This document shows, piece by piece, positions 34,048 to 41,167 of a stretch of DNA of 41,167 nucleotides (position 1 is the stretch's first letter; the number at the start of each line of letters is the position of its first letter). The DNA lies in the NCBI GenBank assembly GCA_902777015.1, contig CACYSA010000016.1, forward strand, positions 1 through 41,167, given 5' to 3'. The stretch is from an uncultured Erysipelotrichaceae bacterium. GTDB taxonomy: Bacteria > Bacillota_I > Bacilli_A > RFN20 > CAG-826. The position numbers and the translations under genes were made by a program. The notes below the pieces were generated by a model, which ran no database searches, had not been told where the DNA came from, and saw nothing but the letters and a program-made list of their open reading frames with translations.

Positions 34048-35950
34048 ATTATTTATCGTTTTGTTAATCACACCAATCCTTGCTTCTTGTAGCAATGATT
34101 CTTTTCATTATAGAGAGCAAAAAGAGATCGATGTTGTTTTAGTGTCTGGAGAACATTATCAAGTAGTGGACCATGACCAGAAAAAAGACGACACAAATAT
34201 TAATATTGCGCATCTAGTTTCGTCTAATTCTGTTAAGTACACAATCGGTGTAGAAAAGAATTACTATGTCAGCGGTATATCTTATGAAGATAGCAAAGTA
34301 TTCTTTATTGGTAACAGCCAATATTCAGTTGTGTTAAATAATGTCAAATATTCGACACGTGTTACTGTTTATGTTGATCAAATAAGTGGTGATCCTTCTG
34401 GAGAAGGTGAACATGAAGATGAAAGCAATAACGAAATAACATACGACGCTAACGGTGGTGAATATGTCTTAATGGATGGTTTACCAATGAATAAGACTAT
34501 TTATTCCACAATCCATCATCCACGTCCGAATACATCAATCGGTACGGACATTATGTATCGTGATGGCTATAACTTAATTGGTTGGAATACTAAAAGTGAT
34601 TTAAGTGGTGAACATATCGGTCTAGGTAGTAGATATCTAGATTTAAATAATCATACATTCACCCTTTATGCCGAATGGTCTAAATACACTGATAAATCTA
34701 ACTTCACATATCACGAAGTACACGAAGATGAAGAAGATTATGTTGTTATTGATAAATACATTGGTTCATCTGTTGAAGTATCAATTCCAGAATTTATTAA
34801 TGGATTACCAGTTAAAGTCATTGGGGATGAGGCTTTCCGTCATTCAAATGTAGAAAAGGTTGTTTTACCAAAATCAATCACTGATTTAGGCATTCTCTGC
34901 TTTGGGCAAAGCAAACTCAAAGAGCTATACTTCTTCGATAATTTAACAAATATATCTGATGGATGCTTTATGGAAAATAATGACTTTTCAACAGTCCATA
35001 TCAACGCTATATTGCCTCCAAGATTTTCAAGTTTTGACCGTCATTCTACATACGCTGATAAGATTGATAACCTTATCGTCAATAAAGACAAGAAAAAGAT
35101 TATTATCTTAGGTGGAAGCGGAGCCTATTACAATGTCGATGCTTGTACATTGAAGAAACTATATCCAGATTATGAGCCATTCAATGTCGCAATTAATGGT
35201 TGGTTTAATAACTACATTCAACTCGATATCATTGATAAATTTATTGGTGAAAACGACATCTTTCTACACGTTGTTGAAAGCTGTGGTCAATACCAATTTT
35301 TGACAGTCAATAATATGGGGTATTATAGTTCGAAAAATGGTTATGATTCACGCTTTTTCAATGCCTTAGAATTAAATTACGATTTGATTTCATACGCTGA
35401 TATAAGAAAAGTTAGTAGTTTCTTTGATGTTTTTATGACATTCAATAATTCTAGAGCAAGTAGAGATCCTAAGAAATATACCGATTATACTGATTATGCG
35501 GATAGAAGAGGCGATTATTCTAGCGATCCCACAATAAGAAAAAACGAATATCCACAAACAATTTATAGCAAAGAAGATAAAACAAAAATCGAAAGATATG
35601 CAACAATTACCGTTGAAGGTTCAATTGATACAAAATGCTATTCTAGTCAAGGAATGAACAAACTACTTGGCTATTATCAACAATTCATTGATAAAGGAGC
35701 GAAAGTATATTTTGCTTTTGCTTGTGTGGCTGAACAGTCTTTATTGCTAGAAGAAGCGACTGAAGAAAACATTCATCGATATGAAGTTGAAGTTCGGGCC
35801 TATCTTTCAAAAAAAGCCACGTTTATCAACACAATGGCAGATGCTTTAATTAGTGTGCAGTATTTCGCCGATAGTGATTGGCATTTGAAATATGAAAAAG
35901 CGGTTGAAGAAACTATCAAATTAGCGGATAGCATGGGAGCGTTAGAATAA
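34034..35950 (+). CDS. Lipoprotein with InlB-type repeat, leucine-rich repeats and SGNH hydrolase-like domain
   Basis: A 638-residue lipoprotein (lipobox ILASC, Cys19). The N-terminal region ends in an acidic linker. A Listeria-Bacteroides (Flg_new/InlB B) repeat follows at about 135-215, from ITYDANGG to LYAEW, then BspA-type LRR_5 repeats at about 225-330 (IGDEAFRHSNVEKVVLPKS). Residues about 355-638 look like an SGNH hydrolase/acyltransferase fold: Ser362 in LGGSGAYYN, NVAING as block II, and Asp613/His617 in DSDWHL. The product would sit outside the cell, on the membrane. It overlaps the ligase gene by 14 nt and the next gene by 1 nt, so it belongs to the operon. Likely role: final acyl transfer to, or editing of, a surface polymer. 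Confidence 0.75.
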   Translation: MRINKLFIVLLITPILASCSNDSFHYREQKEIDVVLVSGEHYQVVDHDQKKDDTNINIAHLVSSNSVKYTIGVEKNYYVSGISYEDSKVFFIGNSQYSVVLNNVKYSTRVTVYVDQISGDPSGEGEHEDESNNEITYDANGGEYVLMDGLPMNKTIYSTIHHPRPNTSIGTDIMYRDGYNLIGWNTKSDLSGEHIGLGSRYLDLNNHTFTLYAEWSKYTDKSNFTYHEVHEDEEDYVVIDKYIGSSVEVSIPEFINGLPVKVIGDEAFRHSNVEKVVLPKSITDLGILCFGQSKLKELYFFDNLTNISDGCFMENNDFSTVHINAILPPRFSSFDRHSTYADKIDNLIVNKDKKKIIILGGSGAYYNVDACTLKKLYPDYEPFNVAINGWFNNYIQLDIIDKFIGENDIFLHVVESCGQYQFLTVNNMGYYSSKNGYDSRFFNALELNYDLISYADIRKVSSFFDVFMTFNNSRASRDPKKYTDYTDYADRRGDYSSDPTIRKNEYPQTIYSKEDKTKIERYATITVEGSIDTKCYSSQGMNKLLGYYQQFIDKGAKVYFAFACVAEQSLLLEEATEENIHRYEVEVRAYLSKKATFINTMADALISVQYFADSDWHLKYEKAVEETIKLADSMGALE

Positions 35951-36201
35951 TGGGTGAATATTTAATATTTAACGTGACTTCTATTGTGCTATTCTCACTA
36001 GCTCTAGTGGTTCTTATTTTAGATATTATTTTTAAAAAAGCATTCCTTAAGATTATCTTTGCTTTAGTGGCCACTGGTTTTATTATCACTTCTTTATTAT
36101 TAGGAGCATCATTTCAAGAAATATTAATCGCAGTGCTTATTCTTATAATCATTGCGTTATTTAGTTACTATCCAAAAAGGAAGAAGGAAGAAAAAGTATG
36201 A
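35950..36201 (+). CDS. Small membrane protein of the acylation operon
   Basis: An 83-residue protein made of two or three hydrophobic helices (about 5-25, 33-50 and 55-72) and a short Lys-rich tail (KRKKEEKV) that should be cytoplasmic. I do not recognise the family. It overlaps the SGNH lipoprotein stop by 1 nt and the MBOAT start by 4 nt (ATGA), so all three are translationally coupled. Dlt operons contain a small membrane protein, DltX, next to DltB; this could be a functional counterpart but no sequence similarity is claimed. Confidence 0.7.
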   Translation: MGEYLIFNVTSIVLFSLALVVLILDIIFKKAFLKIIFALVATGFIITSLLLGASFQEILIAVLILIIIALFSYYPKRKKEEKV

Positions 36202-37691
36202 CGTTTAATTCATTACAATTTCTTATCTTCTTACCGGTTGTTATCATCCTTTATTTTATCGTGCCTCATAAATTTAGATGGGTAGTCTTATTAGTGGCTT
36301 CCTATTATGCCTATATGAGTTGGAACCCATGGCTAGTTTTCTTGATTTTAGCCACGACGGTAGTGAGTTATCTCGCTGGACTATTAATGCCAAAGGCTAA
36401 AAATCAAAAGGTTAAGAAACTATTACTAGTAATAACTATCATTGTTTGTTTGGGCATTTTAATATTCTTTAAATATTTCAATTTCTTATTATCTTCCGTC
36501 ATTAATTTCCTCAACTTATTCTCAATGAATATCCATAGTGTAGCGTTAGATATTATTTTGCCTATTGGCATCTCATTCTATACGTTCCAAACGCTTTCGT
36601 ATGTCATTGATGTTTATAGAGGTAAATTTGAACCAGAAAAACATTTTGGTTATTTTGCTTTATATGTTTCATTCTTCCCTCAATTAGTTGCAGGCCCTAT
36701 TGAAAGACCAGAAAACCTTCTTCCTCAACTTAAAGAAAAACACAAAGTTAACAAAGAAGATTTATTAGCTGGTTTACAACTATTAGCGGTTGGTTTCTTT
36801 AGAAAATGTGTCGTTGCAGACTTTACTGGCTTGTTTGTTAATAATGTTTTTGCGGATTTAGCTAATGCGAACACACTGTCATTATTAGCCGCTGGCGCTT
36901 TATTCATGGTGCAACTCTATTGTGACTTCGGTGGTTATTCAGAAATCGCCGCTGGTAGTGCAAGAATGATGGGCATCAAATTATCCAAGAACTTTGATAG
37001 ACCATTTAGCGAGCTTACTCTTTCTAAATCAATGCGTAGATGGCATATGACATTAACTAACTGGTTTACTGATTATGTCTACATTCCTTTAGGTGGAAAT
37101 AGAAAAGGTAAATTTAGACAAATTATTAATGTCTTCATCGTTTATATGCTTTGTGGCTTATGGCATGGTGCGAACTGGACATTTGTTTTATGGGGCTTAT
37201 TTGCTGGTTTAATTATGGTCATCGAAGGATTGATTAAAAATCCAGTTCGTAATTTCGCTAAAAAGCATAATATCAATTACCATCGTCCATGGATTAATGT
37301 TATTAGACGTGTATTTGTTTACATGATATTAGTGTTCTCCGCTTTCTTCTTCCGCGCTCAAAACATCCAACAAATCGGTGTTATCTACGCGAAATTATTT
37401 ACATCATTTGGCTTTGGAGTGAATTACTTCAACGCGGCATTATCTTCATTAGGTATGAAGGTCATCGATATTATAGAAATAGCACTTATTTTAGGTGTGA
37501 TGTATAAACTTTACGACTTAGCATATGACACTTCGTTTATGCAAGTTGACGCTGATGGCAATGCAGTTCTTGTTAAGAACAAGTACTTCAAAAACATCAT
37601 CATTTGCTTGATGGTAGTGGCCATTGCTTTAGGCTGGTTTATGCTTATTTCTAGCGACGCTGTTAGCGCATTTGTGTATTTCCAGTTCTAG
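36198..37691 (+). CDS. MBOAT-family membrane O-acyltransferase (DltB/AlgI-like)
   Basis: A 497-residue polytopic membrane protein of the MBOAT family, which moves acyl groups across the membrane onto extracellular acceptors. Signatures are PIGISFYTFQTLSYVIDVYRG, FFPQLVAGPIERP, CDFGGYSEIAAGSARMMGI and RRWHMTLTNWFTDYVYIPLGG. The two key His residues are His283 in RRWHMT and the catalytic His323 in GLWHGANWT. About eleven hydrophobic segments are visible and length fits AlgI/PatA/DltB. Its operon partners are an acyl ligase and two SGNH proteins, the usual companions of this family. The acceptor polymer and acyl group are unknown. Confidence 0.94.
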   Translation: MTFNSLQFLIFLPVVIILYFIVPHKFRWVVLLVASYYAYMSWNPWLVFLILATTVVSYLAGLLMPKAKNQKVKKLLLVITIIVCLGILIFFKYFNFLLSSVINFLNLFSMNIHSVALDIILPIGISFYTFQTLSYVIDVYRGKFEPEKHFGYFALYVSFFPQLVAGPIERPENLLPQLKEKHKVNKEDLLAGLQLLAVGFFRKCVVADFTGLFVNNVFADLANANTLSLLAAGALFMVQLYCDFGGYSEIAAGSARMMGIKLSKNFDRPFSELTLSKSMRRWHMTLTNWFTDYVYIPLGGNRKGKFRQIINVFIVYMLCGLWHGANWTFVLWGLFAGLIMVIEGLIKNPVRNFAKKHNINYHRPWINVIRRVFVYMILVFSAFFFRAQNIQQIGVIYAKLFTSFGFGVNYFNAALSSLGMKVIDIIEIALILGVMYKLYDLAYDTSFMQVDADGNAVLVKNKYFKNIIICLMVVAIALGWFMLISSDAVSAFVYFQF

Positions 37692-37693
37692 TT

Positions 37694-39121
37694 ATGAAAA
37701 AAGGTGTAGTGATTTCCATTATTATTTCTTCTCTTTGCTTGCTAGCAATACCTTTAACTGTGCTTTCGTTTGGACTAGCAATACCAAAGCAATTTGATGA
37801 AACATATTATGGTGAATTACCTTATTTATTTAAACGTTTGAAAAATGGTAAAGAAGGGAAGATTGTCTTTGTTGGTAACAGCGCAATTGCTTTCGGCAAT
37901 AGAAAAGACTTAATAGAAAAAGAACTTGATAAAGAAGTAGTAACATTTGGCCTATATGGTGCGATAGGCACTAAAGCGATGATGGATCTTTCTAAAGCAG
38001 GTATTAAGAAAGGTGATATCGTTATCTTATCTCCTGAAATAAGTGAACAAGGTTTATCTTTATATTTCTCAAGTGAAAACATGTGGATGGCGATTGATGG
38101 TCATTATGATATGCTTAATTACCTCGCTAAAGATAATAAAGAATCTATGGTGGGCAATTTCGCTTCTTTCGCCGCGAAGAAATTCGATTACATGGTGAAA
38201 GGTAAAAAGCCTAAAGTTGATGGTGTTTATCAACAATCATCATTTAATAAAGATAATCAAGAAGTTGGCTATATGACTTATAACAGAGAATATAACTACA
38301 TGGTTAATGGCTACGACGCTAACTCGATGGTGAAATATGACGTTAATTATTTAAACGATGAATTTATTAATTATATTAATGATTACTGCAAGTACGTTAA
38401 GAAAAAAGGCGCAGAAGTCTATTATAATTTCGTACCTGTTAATAATTTATCAGTCACATCTTCAAGAGAAGATATTGATGCCTTCTATGATGAATTAAAC
38501 GATAGAATTATGTGCCCAATCTTAGGTAATCCACATAACTATATCTTTGATTATGAATGGTTCTATGATAACAATAGTCACTTAAATACCGCGGGTACAT
38601 ATATCTATAACAAGCAACTTATAGATGATCTTAAGACTGTGTTTAAAGATAGTTCGGCTACTAATATTGAAATACCAGAAAAACCAGATATTCCATTACC
38701 TGATTATCATGATGGTGATAATAGTGATTTAGATTGCTTTAATTACGAAGAGGAAGCAGATGGTTATACAATCACTTCATTAACAGAAAAAGGATTAACA
38801 AAAGACACAGTTATTATTCCTTCAACTTATAACGAAAAACCAATAATCTCATTTGACGCCACTGTTTTCCAAAATAATAAAACAATTACTGAAATAGTGG
38901 TGCCTGAAAATATCAGAACCTTAGGGGATTTCTCTTTCAAAGGTTGCTCTAACTTAACTAAACTAATTGTTCAACATGCTAGCCCAAGTCTATTAAATGT
39001 TGGTACATCATTATTAGAAGAAACAGATAACTGCTATGTCTATGTTAAGAGTGATGTCTATGATATATTCGCTAACCACTATAACTGGGGTTACTACCGT
39101 AATAAGCTCAAAAAATATTAA
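37694..39121 (+). CDS. Membrane-anchored SGNH (DltD-like) protein with C-terminal leucine-rich repeat
   Basis: A 475-residue protein with one N-terminal membrane helix (about 5-28), probably an uncleaved anchor. The SGNH-type domain (about 55-320) has Ser63 in FVGNSAIAFG, Gly in TFGLYGAIG as block II, SPEIS as block III, and Asp292/His296 in DNNSHLNTAG as block V. Residues about 350-475 carry an LRR_5-like segment (VFQNNKTITEIVVPENI). The domains match the 34034 lipoprotein but in reverse order. It starts 2 nt after the MBOAT stop. Like DltD or AlgX/AlgJ, it likely takes the acyl group from the MBOAT side and hands it to a surface polymer. A terminator follows. Confidence 0.8.
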   Translation: MKKGVVISIIISSLCLLAIPLTVLSFGLAIPKQFDETYYGELPYLFKRLKNGKEGKIVFVGNSAIAFGNRKDLIEKELDKEVVTFGLYGAIGTKAMMDLSKAGIKKGDIVILSPEISEQGLSLYFSSENMWMAIDGHYDMLNYLAKDNKESMVGNFASFAAKKFDYMVKGKKPKVDGVYQQSSFNKDNQEVGYMTYNREYNYMVNGYDANSMVKYDVNYLNDEFINYINDYCKYVKKKGAEVYYNFVPVNNLSVTSSREDIDAFYDELNDRIMCPILGNPHNYIFDYEWFYDNNSHLNTAGTYIYNKQLIDDLKTVFKDSSATNIEIPEKPDIPLPDYHDGDNSDLDCFNYEEEADGYTITSLTEKGLTKDTVIIPSTYNEKPIISFDATVFQNNKTITEIVVPENIRTLGDFSFKGCSNLTKLIVQHASPSLLNVGTSLLEETDNCYVYVKSDVYDIFANHYNWGYYRNKLKKY

Positions 39122-39139
39122 TTAAATACAAGAAAGAAA

Positions 39140-39168
39140 ATGCTTGCTCGATGAGCAGGCTTTTCTTA
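39140..39168 (+). terminator. Intrinsic terminator of the acylation operon
   Basis: GCTTGCTC (39142-39149) and GAGCAGGC (39153-39160) pair with one G-U, followed by TTTTCTT. Confidence 0.75.
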
Positions 39169-39172
39169 TACT
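39144..39172 (+). promoter_or_regulatory. Possible promoter of the 39210 lipoprotein gene, overlapping the terminator
   Basis: TTGCTC (39144-39149) and TATACT (39167-39172) with a 17-nt spacer. A TTGGAGG ribosome site follows at 39196-39202. Box matches are modest. Confidence 0.35.
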
Positions 39173-39209
39173 TTCTCTTGTGAATATCAGTATTTTGGAG
39201 GCTCCCTTT

Positions 39210-40154
39210 ATGAAAACAAAACTATTGTTATTAACTATTCCAGTTTTATTAATATGCGCTTGTAACAAAACAAGCAATAATAGTTCATCTACTTATAGTT
39301 TTCCTAGAGAGACTAAGCCATATCGTCCATCAAAAGAAATTACTGAAGTAGAAGCGGCCACTATTATAGAAAAGATTAATAGCAATAAGAGAGGCCTTGC
39401 CTATGATGGTTATGGTTATTACGCTAATTATTTCTCTTTTGAAGAAAGAGATTATTCTTTGAAAGATGACATCACTTATTTCAGAAGCAAAACAATTAGT
39501 TCTGAATGCTTTGATAATGACGCTAGTGGACAACACGTATACGAGCACTATTTCCATAGAGCATCACCTGTTAAAAATGTTGGTAGTTATGATAGCCAAC
39601 TAGAATATGATGACTATATTTTTATGACAGACAGCGCTAAAGACTATGGCTGGATAGCTTATAGCAATAACTTTGATCCTGTCCGTTGTGCTTATACTGA
39701 ACATGTCATTTCTGAGAAATACGCACCAGCTACTGTCGGTATGATTGGCGCAACCATAAATTTTGCATTATCAGATTTCGCAGACGAGATGAATAAGACA
39801 TATAACAATTTAGAACTTATTAACACCGAAGAAAAAGAAAACTATTCACAAACTGTATCTTATTCTTCAAGAGGTGATGATAGTATTCGTTTTACAAAGA
39901 CATTAACTCTAAAAGATGATGTTACAACAGAGGAAGAAGACCCTCTTATAGAGTCTGAAATAATCGTGGAATTTGAATATAACGGTATTAAAACTTATTC
40001 AGAAATAAATAAATATCAAAGCGGTTTATGCTCCACTAAAAAGTTAAATGCTTCATATGATGAACCAGATTCCGCTACATTACCAGATTATTGGCAACAA
40101 TTAGCGGAAGAAAGAACTTATAGAACATCAATCAAAGTTGATGACCGCTACTAA
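39210..40154 (+). CDS. Lipoprotein of unknown function
   Basis: A 314-residue lipoprotein: short basic start, hydrophobic core and lipobox LICAC with Cys18, then a Ser/Asn-rich linker. I chose ATG 39210 because TTGGAGG lies 7 nt upstream; a longer in-frame opening has no ribosome site and would start inside the terminator. The mature part is rich in Tyr, Asp and Glu with alternating beta-strand-like stretches and no motif I recognise. It sits alone after the acylation operon terminator and converges with the nitroreductase-like gene, sharing 27 nt at the 3' ends. A surface role is likely; nothing more can be read. Confidence 0.8.
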   Translation: MKTKLLLLTIPVLLICACNKTSNNSSSTYSFPRETKPYRPSKEITEVEAATIIEKINSNKRGLAYDGYGYYANYFSFEERDYSLKDDITYFRSKTISSECFDNDASGQHVYEHYFHRASPVKNVGSYDSQLEYDDYIFMTDSAKDYGWIAYSNNFDPVRCAYTEHVISEKYAPATVGMIGATINFALSDFADEMNKTYNNLELINTEEKENYSQTVSYSSRGDDSIRFTKTLTLKDDVTTEEEDPLIESEIIVEFEYNGIKTYSEINKYQSGLCSTKKLNASYDEPDSATLPDYWQQLAEERTYRTSIKVDDRY

Positions 40155-40874
40155 GGTCTTCTCAGTTTCCGCAGTGCTTTCATCTATGTATAGTTTCTTA
40201 TTAAAAGATATTCCTTTGTGATTTAAGCATACTTCCAATATGAATAAGAATATTCCAATATCTATCCTGTTATAGTACATGACCTTATCAATAGGCATAA
40301 TGCCTCTTTTACCGGGTTTCTTGTATCTATAGATAAATAATTCATTATTCTTATTTTCGACGTACCACGGTTGCGTATTGCACGCACTAGGGGCAAATCT
40401 AACCATGTTAGTGACATCATCTATACTTTCACCAGACCATATTTCATCAATTGGTTTTCTTTTTGACTTAAACATATCTTTTCTGAAGCTATTTGATGGC
40501 ATGCGCTTAATAGCGATCATGATGACATATTCAAGTCCATTATTTCTTACTTCTTTTGGTTTACCAATACCAAACCATAAAGCGCCTATACCTATTGAAT
40601 TAAGATACAGATCTATTTGTTCTCCAATATAACCAATATTCCTTAAATATTCGCCTTTATGTTCACTATAAAAGAGGATGCAATAATCCGCTCCGCGATG
40701 GCATGTTGTTTCTTTTTCAGGAACAATAATGATTTCAGTTTTAATGTCATCATAAAGTGGCTTTACTTCTTTAATAAAAGAATTGATTGATTTTAAATCG
40801 TCTTCAGTAGTGGGTTCTCCACCAACAAATAAGTGAAATGATTTGCGTTTAAATAGTGTCTTGTAGTAATTCAT
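40128..40874 (-). CDS. Nitroreductase-family protein
   Basis: A 248-residue flavoprotein-like nitroreductase. The N-terminal LFKRKSFHLF resembles the FMN-binding Arg-x-Ser/Arg start of the family (the second Arg is His). SIGIGALWFGIGKP and MVRFAPSACNTQPWYV are typical of the two-domain putative nitroreductases (Thermotoga TM1586 type). It would reduce small quinone-like or nitro compounds with NAD(P)H and FMN. I start it at 40874: longer in-frame starts lie in or near the ppdK terminator and lack a ribosome site. A TTTACA-17-TAACAT promoter on the minus strand would make this ATG leaderless. Substrate unknown. Confidence 0.75.
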   Translation of the reverse strand: MNYYKTLFKRKSFHLFVGGEPTTEDDLKSINSFIKEVKPLYDDIKTEIIIVPEKETTCHRGADYCILFYSEHKGEYLRNIGYIGEQIDLYLNSIGIGALWFGIGKPKEVRNNGLEYVIMIAIKRMPSNSFRKDMFKSKRKPIDEIWSGESIDDVTNMVRFAPSACNTQPWYVENKNNELFIYRYKKPGKRGIMPIDKVMYYNRIDIGIFLFILEVCLNHKGISFNKKLYIDESTAETEKTLVAVINFD

Positions 40875-40915
40875 GTAACCCATGTTATTCAAATAAATTT
40901 TAAATGTAAAGAGAA

Positions 40916-40943
40916 AGAAAAACGCTCCCATTACTGAGAGCGT
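40916..40943 (-). terminator. Intrinsic terminator of ppdK (minus strand)
   Basis: On the minus strand CGCTCTC pairs with GGGAGCG (one G-U) around AGTAAT, followed by TTTTTCTTTC. It separates ppdK from the nitroreductase-like gene. Confidence 0.82.
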
Positions 40944-40963
40944 CATTCTATATTCCTAAGAAC

Positions 40964-41167
40964 TTATTTTCTTGGGTTTTTGATATTGGCTTGAGCAGCG
41001 GCTAATCTAGCGACTGGCACACGGAATGGAGAGCAGGAGACATAGTCCAAACCGACTTTGTGATAGAATTCGATAGATTTTGCATCGCCACCTGTTTCAC
41101 CACAGACACCAACGTGGAGGTCTGGGCGGGTGCCACGGCCTAACTTAACGGCTAATTGGACTAATTT
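40964..41167 (-). CDS. ppdK: Pyruvate, phosphate dikinase, C-terminal fragment (cut by window edge)
   Basis: The last 67 residues of pyruvate, phosphate dikinase, which interconverts pyruvate + ATP + Pi and PEP + AMP + PPi. The minus-strand frame contains [17 protein letters not shown] and [22 protein letters not shown], the PEP/pyruvate-binding end with the catalytic Cys of SCSPFR. It ends at TAA 40964-40966 and is followed by a terminator. The gene continues beyond the right edge. Together with pckA and oad it points to flexible PEP-pyruvate-oxaloacetate interconversion. Confidence 0.96.
   Translation of the reverse strand, partial: KLVQLAVKLGRGTRPDLHVGVCGETGGDAKSIEFYHKVGLDYVSCSPFRVPVARLAAAQANIKNPRK

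Noticed and set aside
32572..39121. Calling the operon dltABCD
   Set aside because: There is no DltC carrier, the ligase is closer in look to fatty-acyl ligases, and the SGNH proteins have repeat domains absent from DltD. Only a functional parallel is supported.
40875..40946. Longer nitroreductase-like protein starting at 40946
   Set aside because: The added residues are encoded by the ppdK terminator hairpin and T-run and are not conserved-looking.

Overview
The window looks like a chromosomal segment of a low-GC Gram-positive bacterium of the Bacilli. I infer a gut-type lineage near the Erysipelotrichales/Acholeplasmatales from the A/T-rich codon use, Na+-pumping oxaloacetate decarboxylase, AddAB, AsnA, phi3T-type ThyA, CIRCE elements and many lipoproteins. 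TGA is used as a stop (birA, addA and the 83-aa membrane gene), so this is the standard bacterial code and not the Mycoplasma code. No rRNA, tRNA, CRISPR array, insertion sequence or prophage was seen. Both window ends cut genes: pckA on the left and ppdK on the right.

Layout. (1) 1-4260: central carbon and Na+ energetics. Genes are ATP-type PEP carboxykinase, then the split oxaloacetate decarboxylase OadA, OadG, biotin carrier and OadB. pckA and oadA each carry a small frame-breaking deletion. (2) 4326-5692: birA-type biotin ligase, which plausibly charges the neighbouring biotin carrier, and a HAD phosphatase. (3) 5684-8028, minus strand: thyA-folA-asnA nucleotide/asparagine operon. (4) 8200-15220: addB-like, addA, and an RluA-family pseudouridine synthase. 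(5) 15252-17754: heat-shock region, with two tandem CIRCE operators in front of a short Hsp20 gene, then htpG. (6) 17904-32554: a glycan-degrading surface locus. It has two paralogous membrane-anchored GH3 enzymes with permuted domain order, a LytTR regulator and GHKL histidine kinase, a lipoprotein with Ig-like and carbohydrate-binding-like modules, a lipoprotein esterase, and a cytoplasmic GH3 beta-glucosidase. (7) 32572-39121: a tight operon of AMP-forming acyl ligase, SGNH lipoprotein with leucine-rich repeats, small membrane protein, MBOAT acyltransferase and a second SGNH/leucine-rich-repeat protein. This looks like a surface O-acylation machine. (8) 39210-41167: an unknown lipoprotein, a convergent nitroreductase-like gene and the 3' end of ppdK.

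How the genes may work together (inference). Region 6 reads as an extracellular deacylation and glycosidase pathway: lipoproteins bind and de-esterify a glycan, anchored GH3 enzymes trim it outside, and the cytosolic GH3 finishes imported sugars. The adjacent two-component system is the likely controller. Nine-bp direct repeats spaced by 12 bp, the geometry LytTR proteins bind, lie upstream of two of the three GH3 genes. Region 7 would activate an acyl group and transfer it across the membrane to a surface polymer. Several genes without a Shine-Dalgarno sequence (birA, addB-like, response regulator, acyl ligase, probably the nitroreductase) have a -10 box so close to the ATG that their mRNAs should be leaderless.
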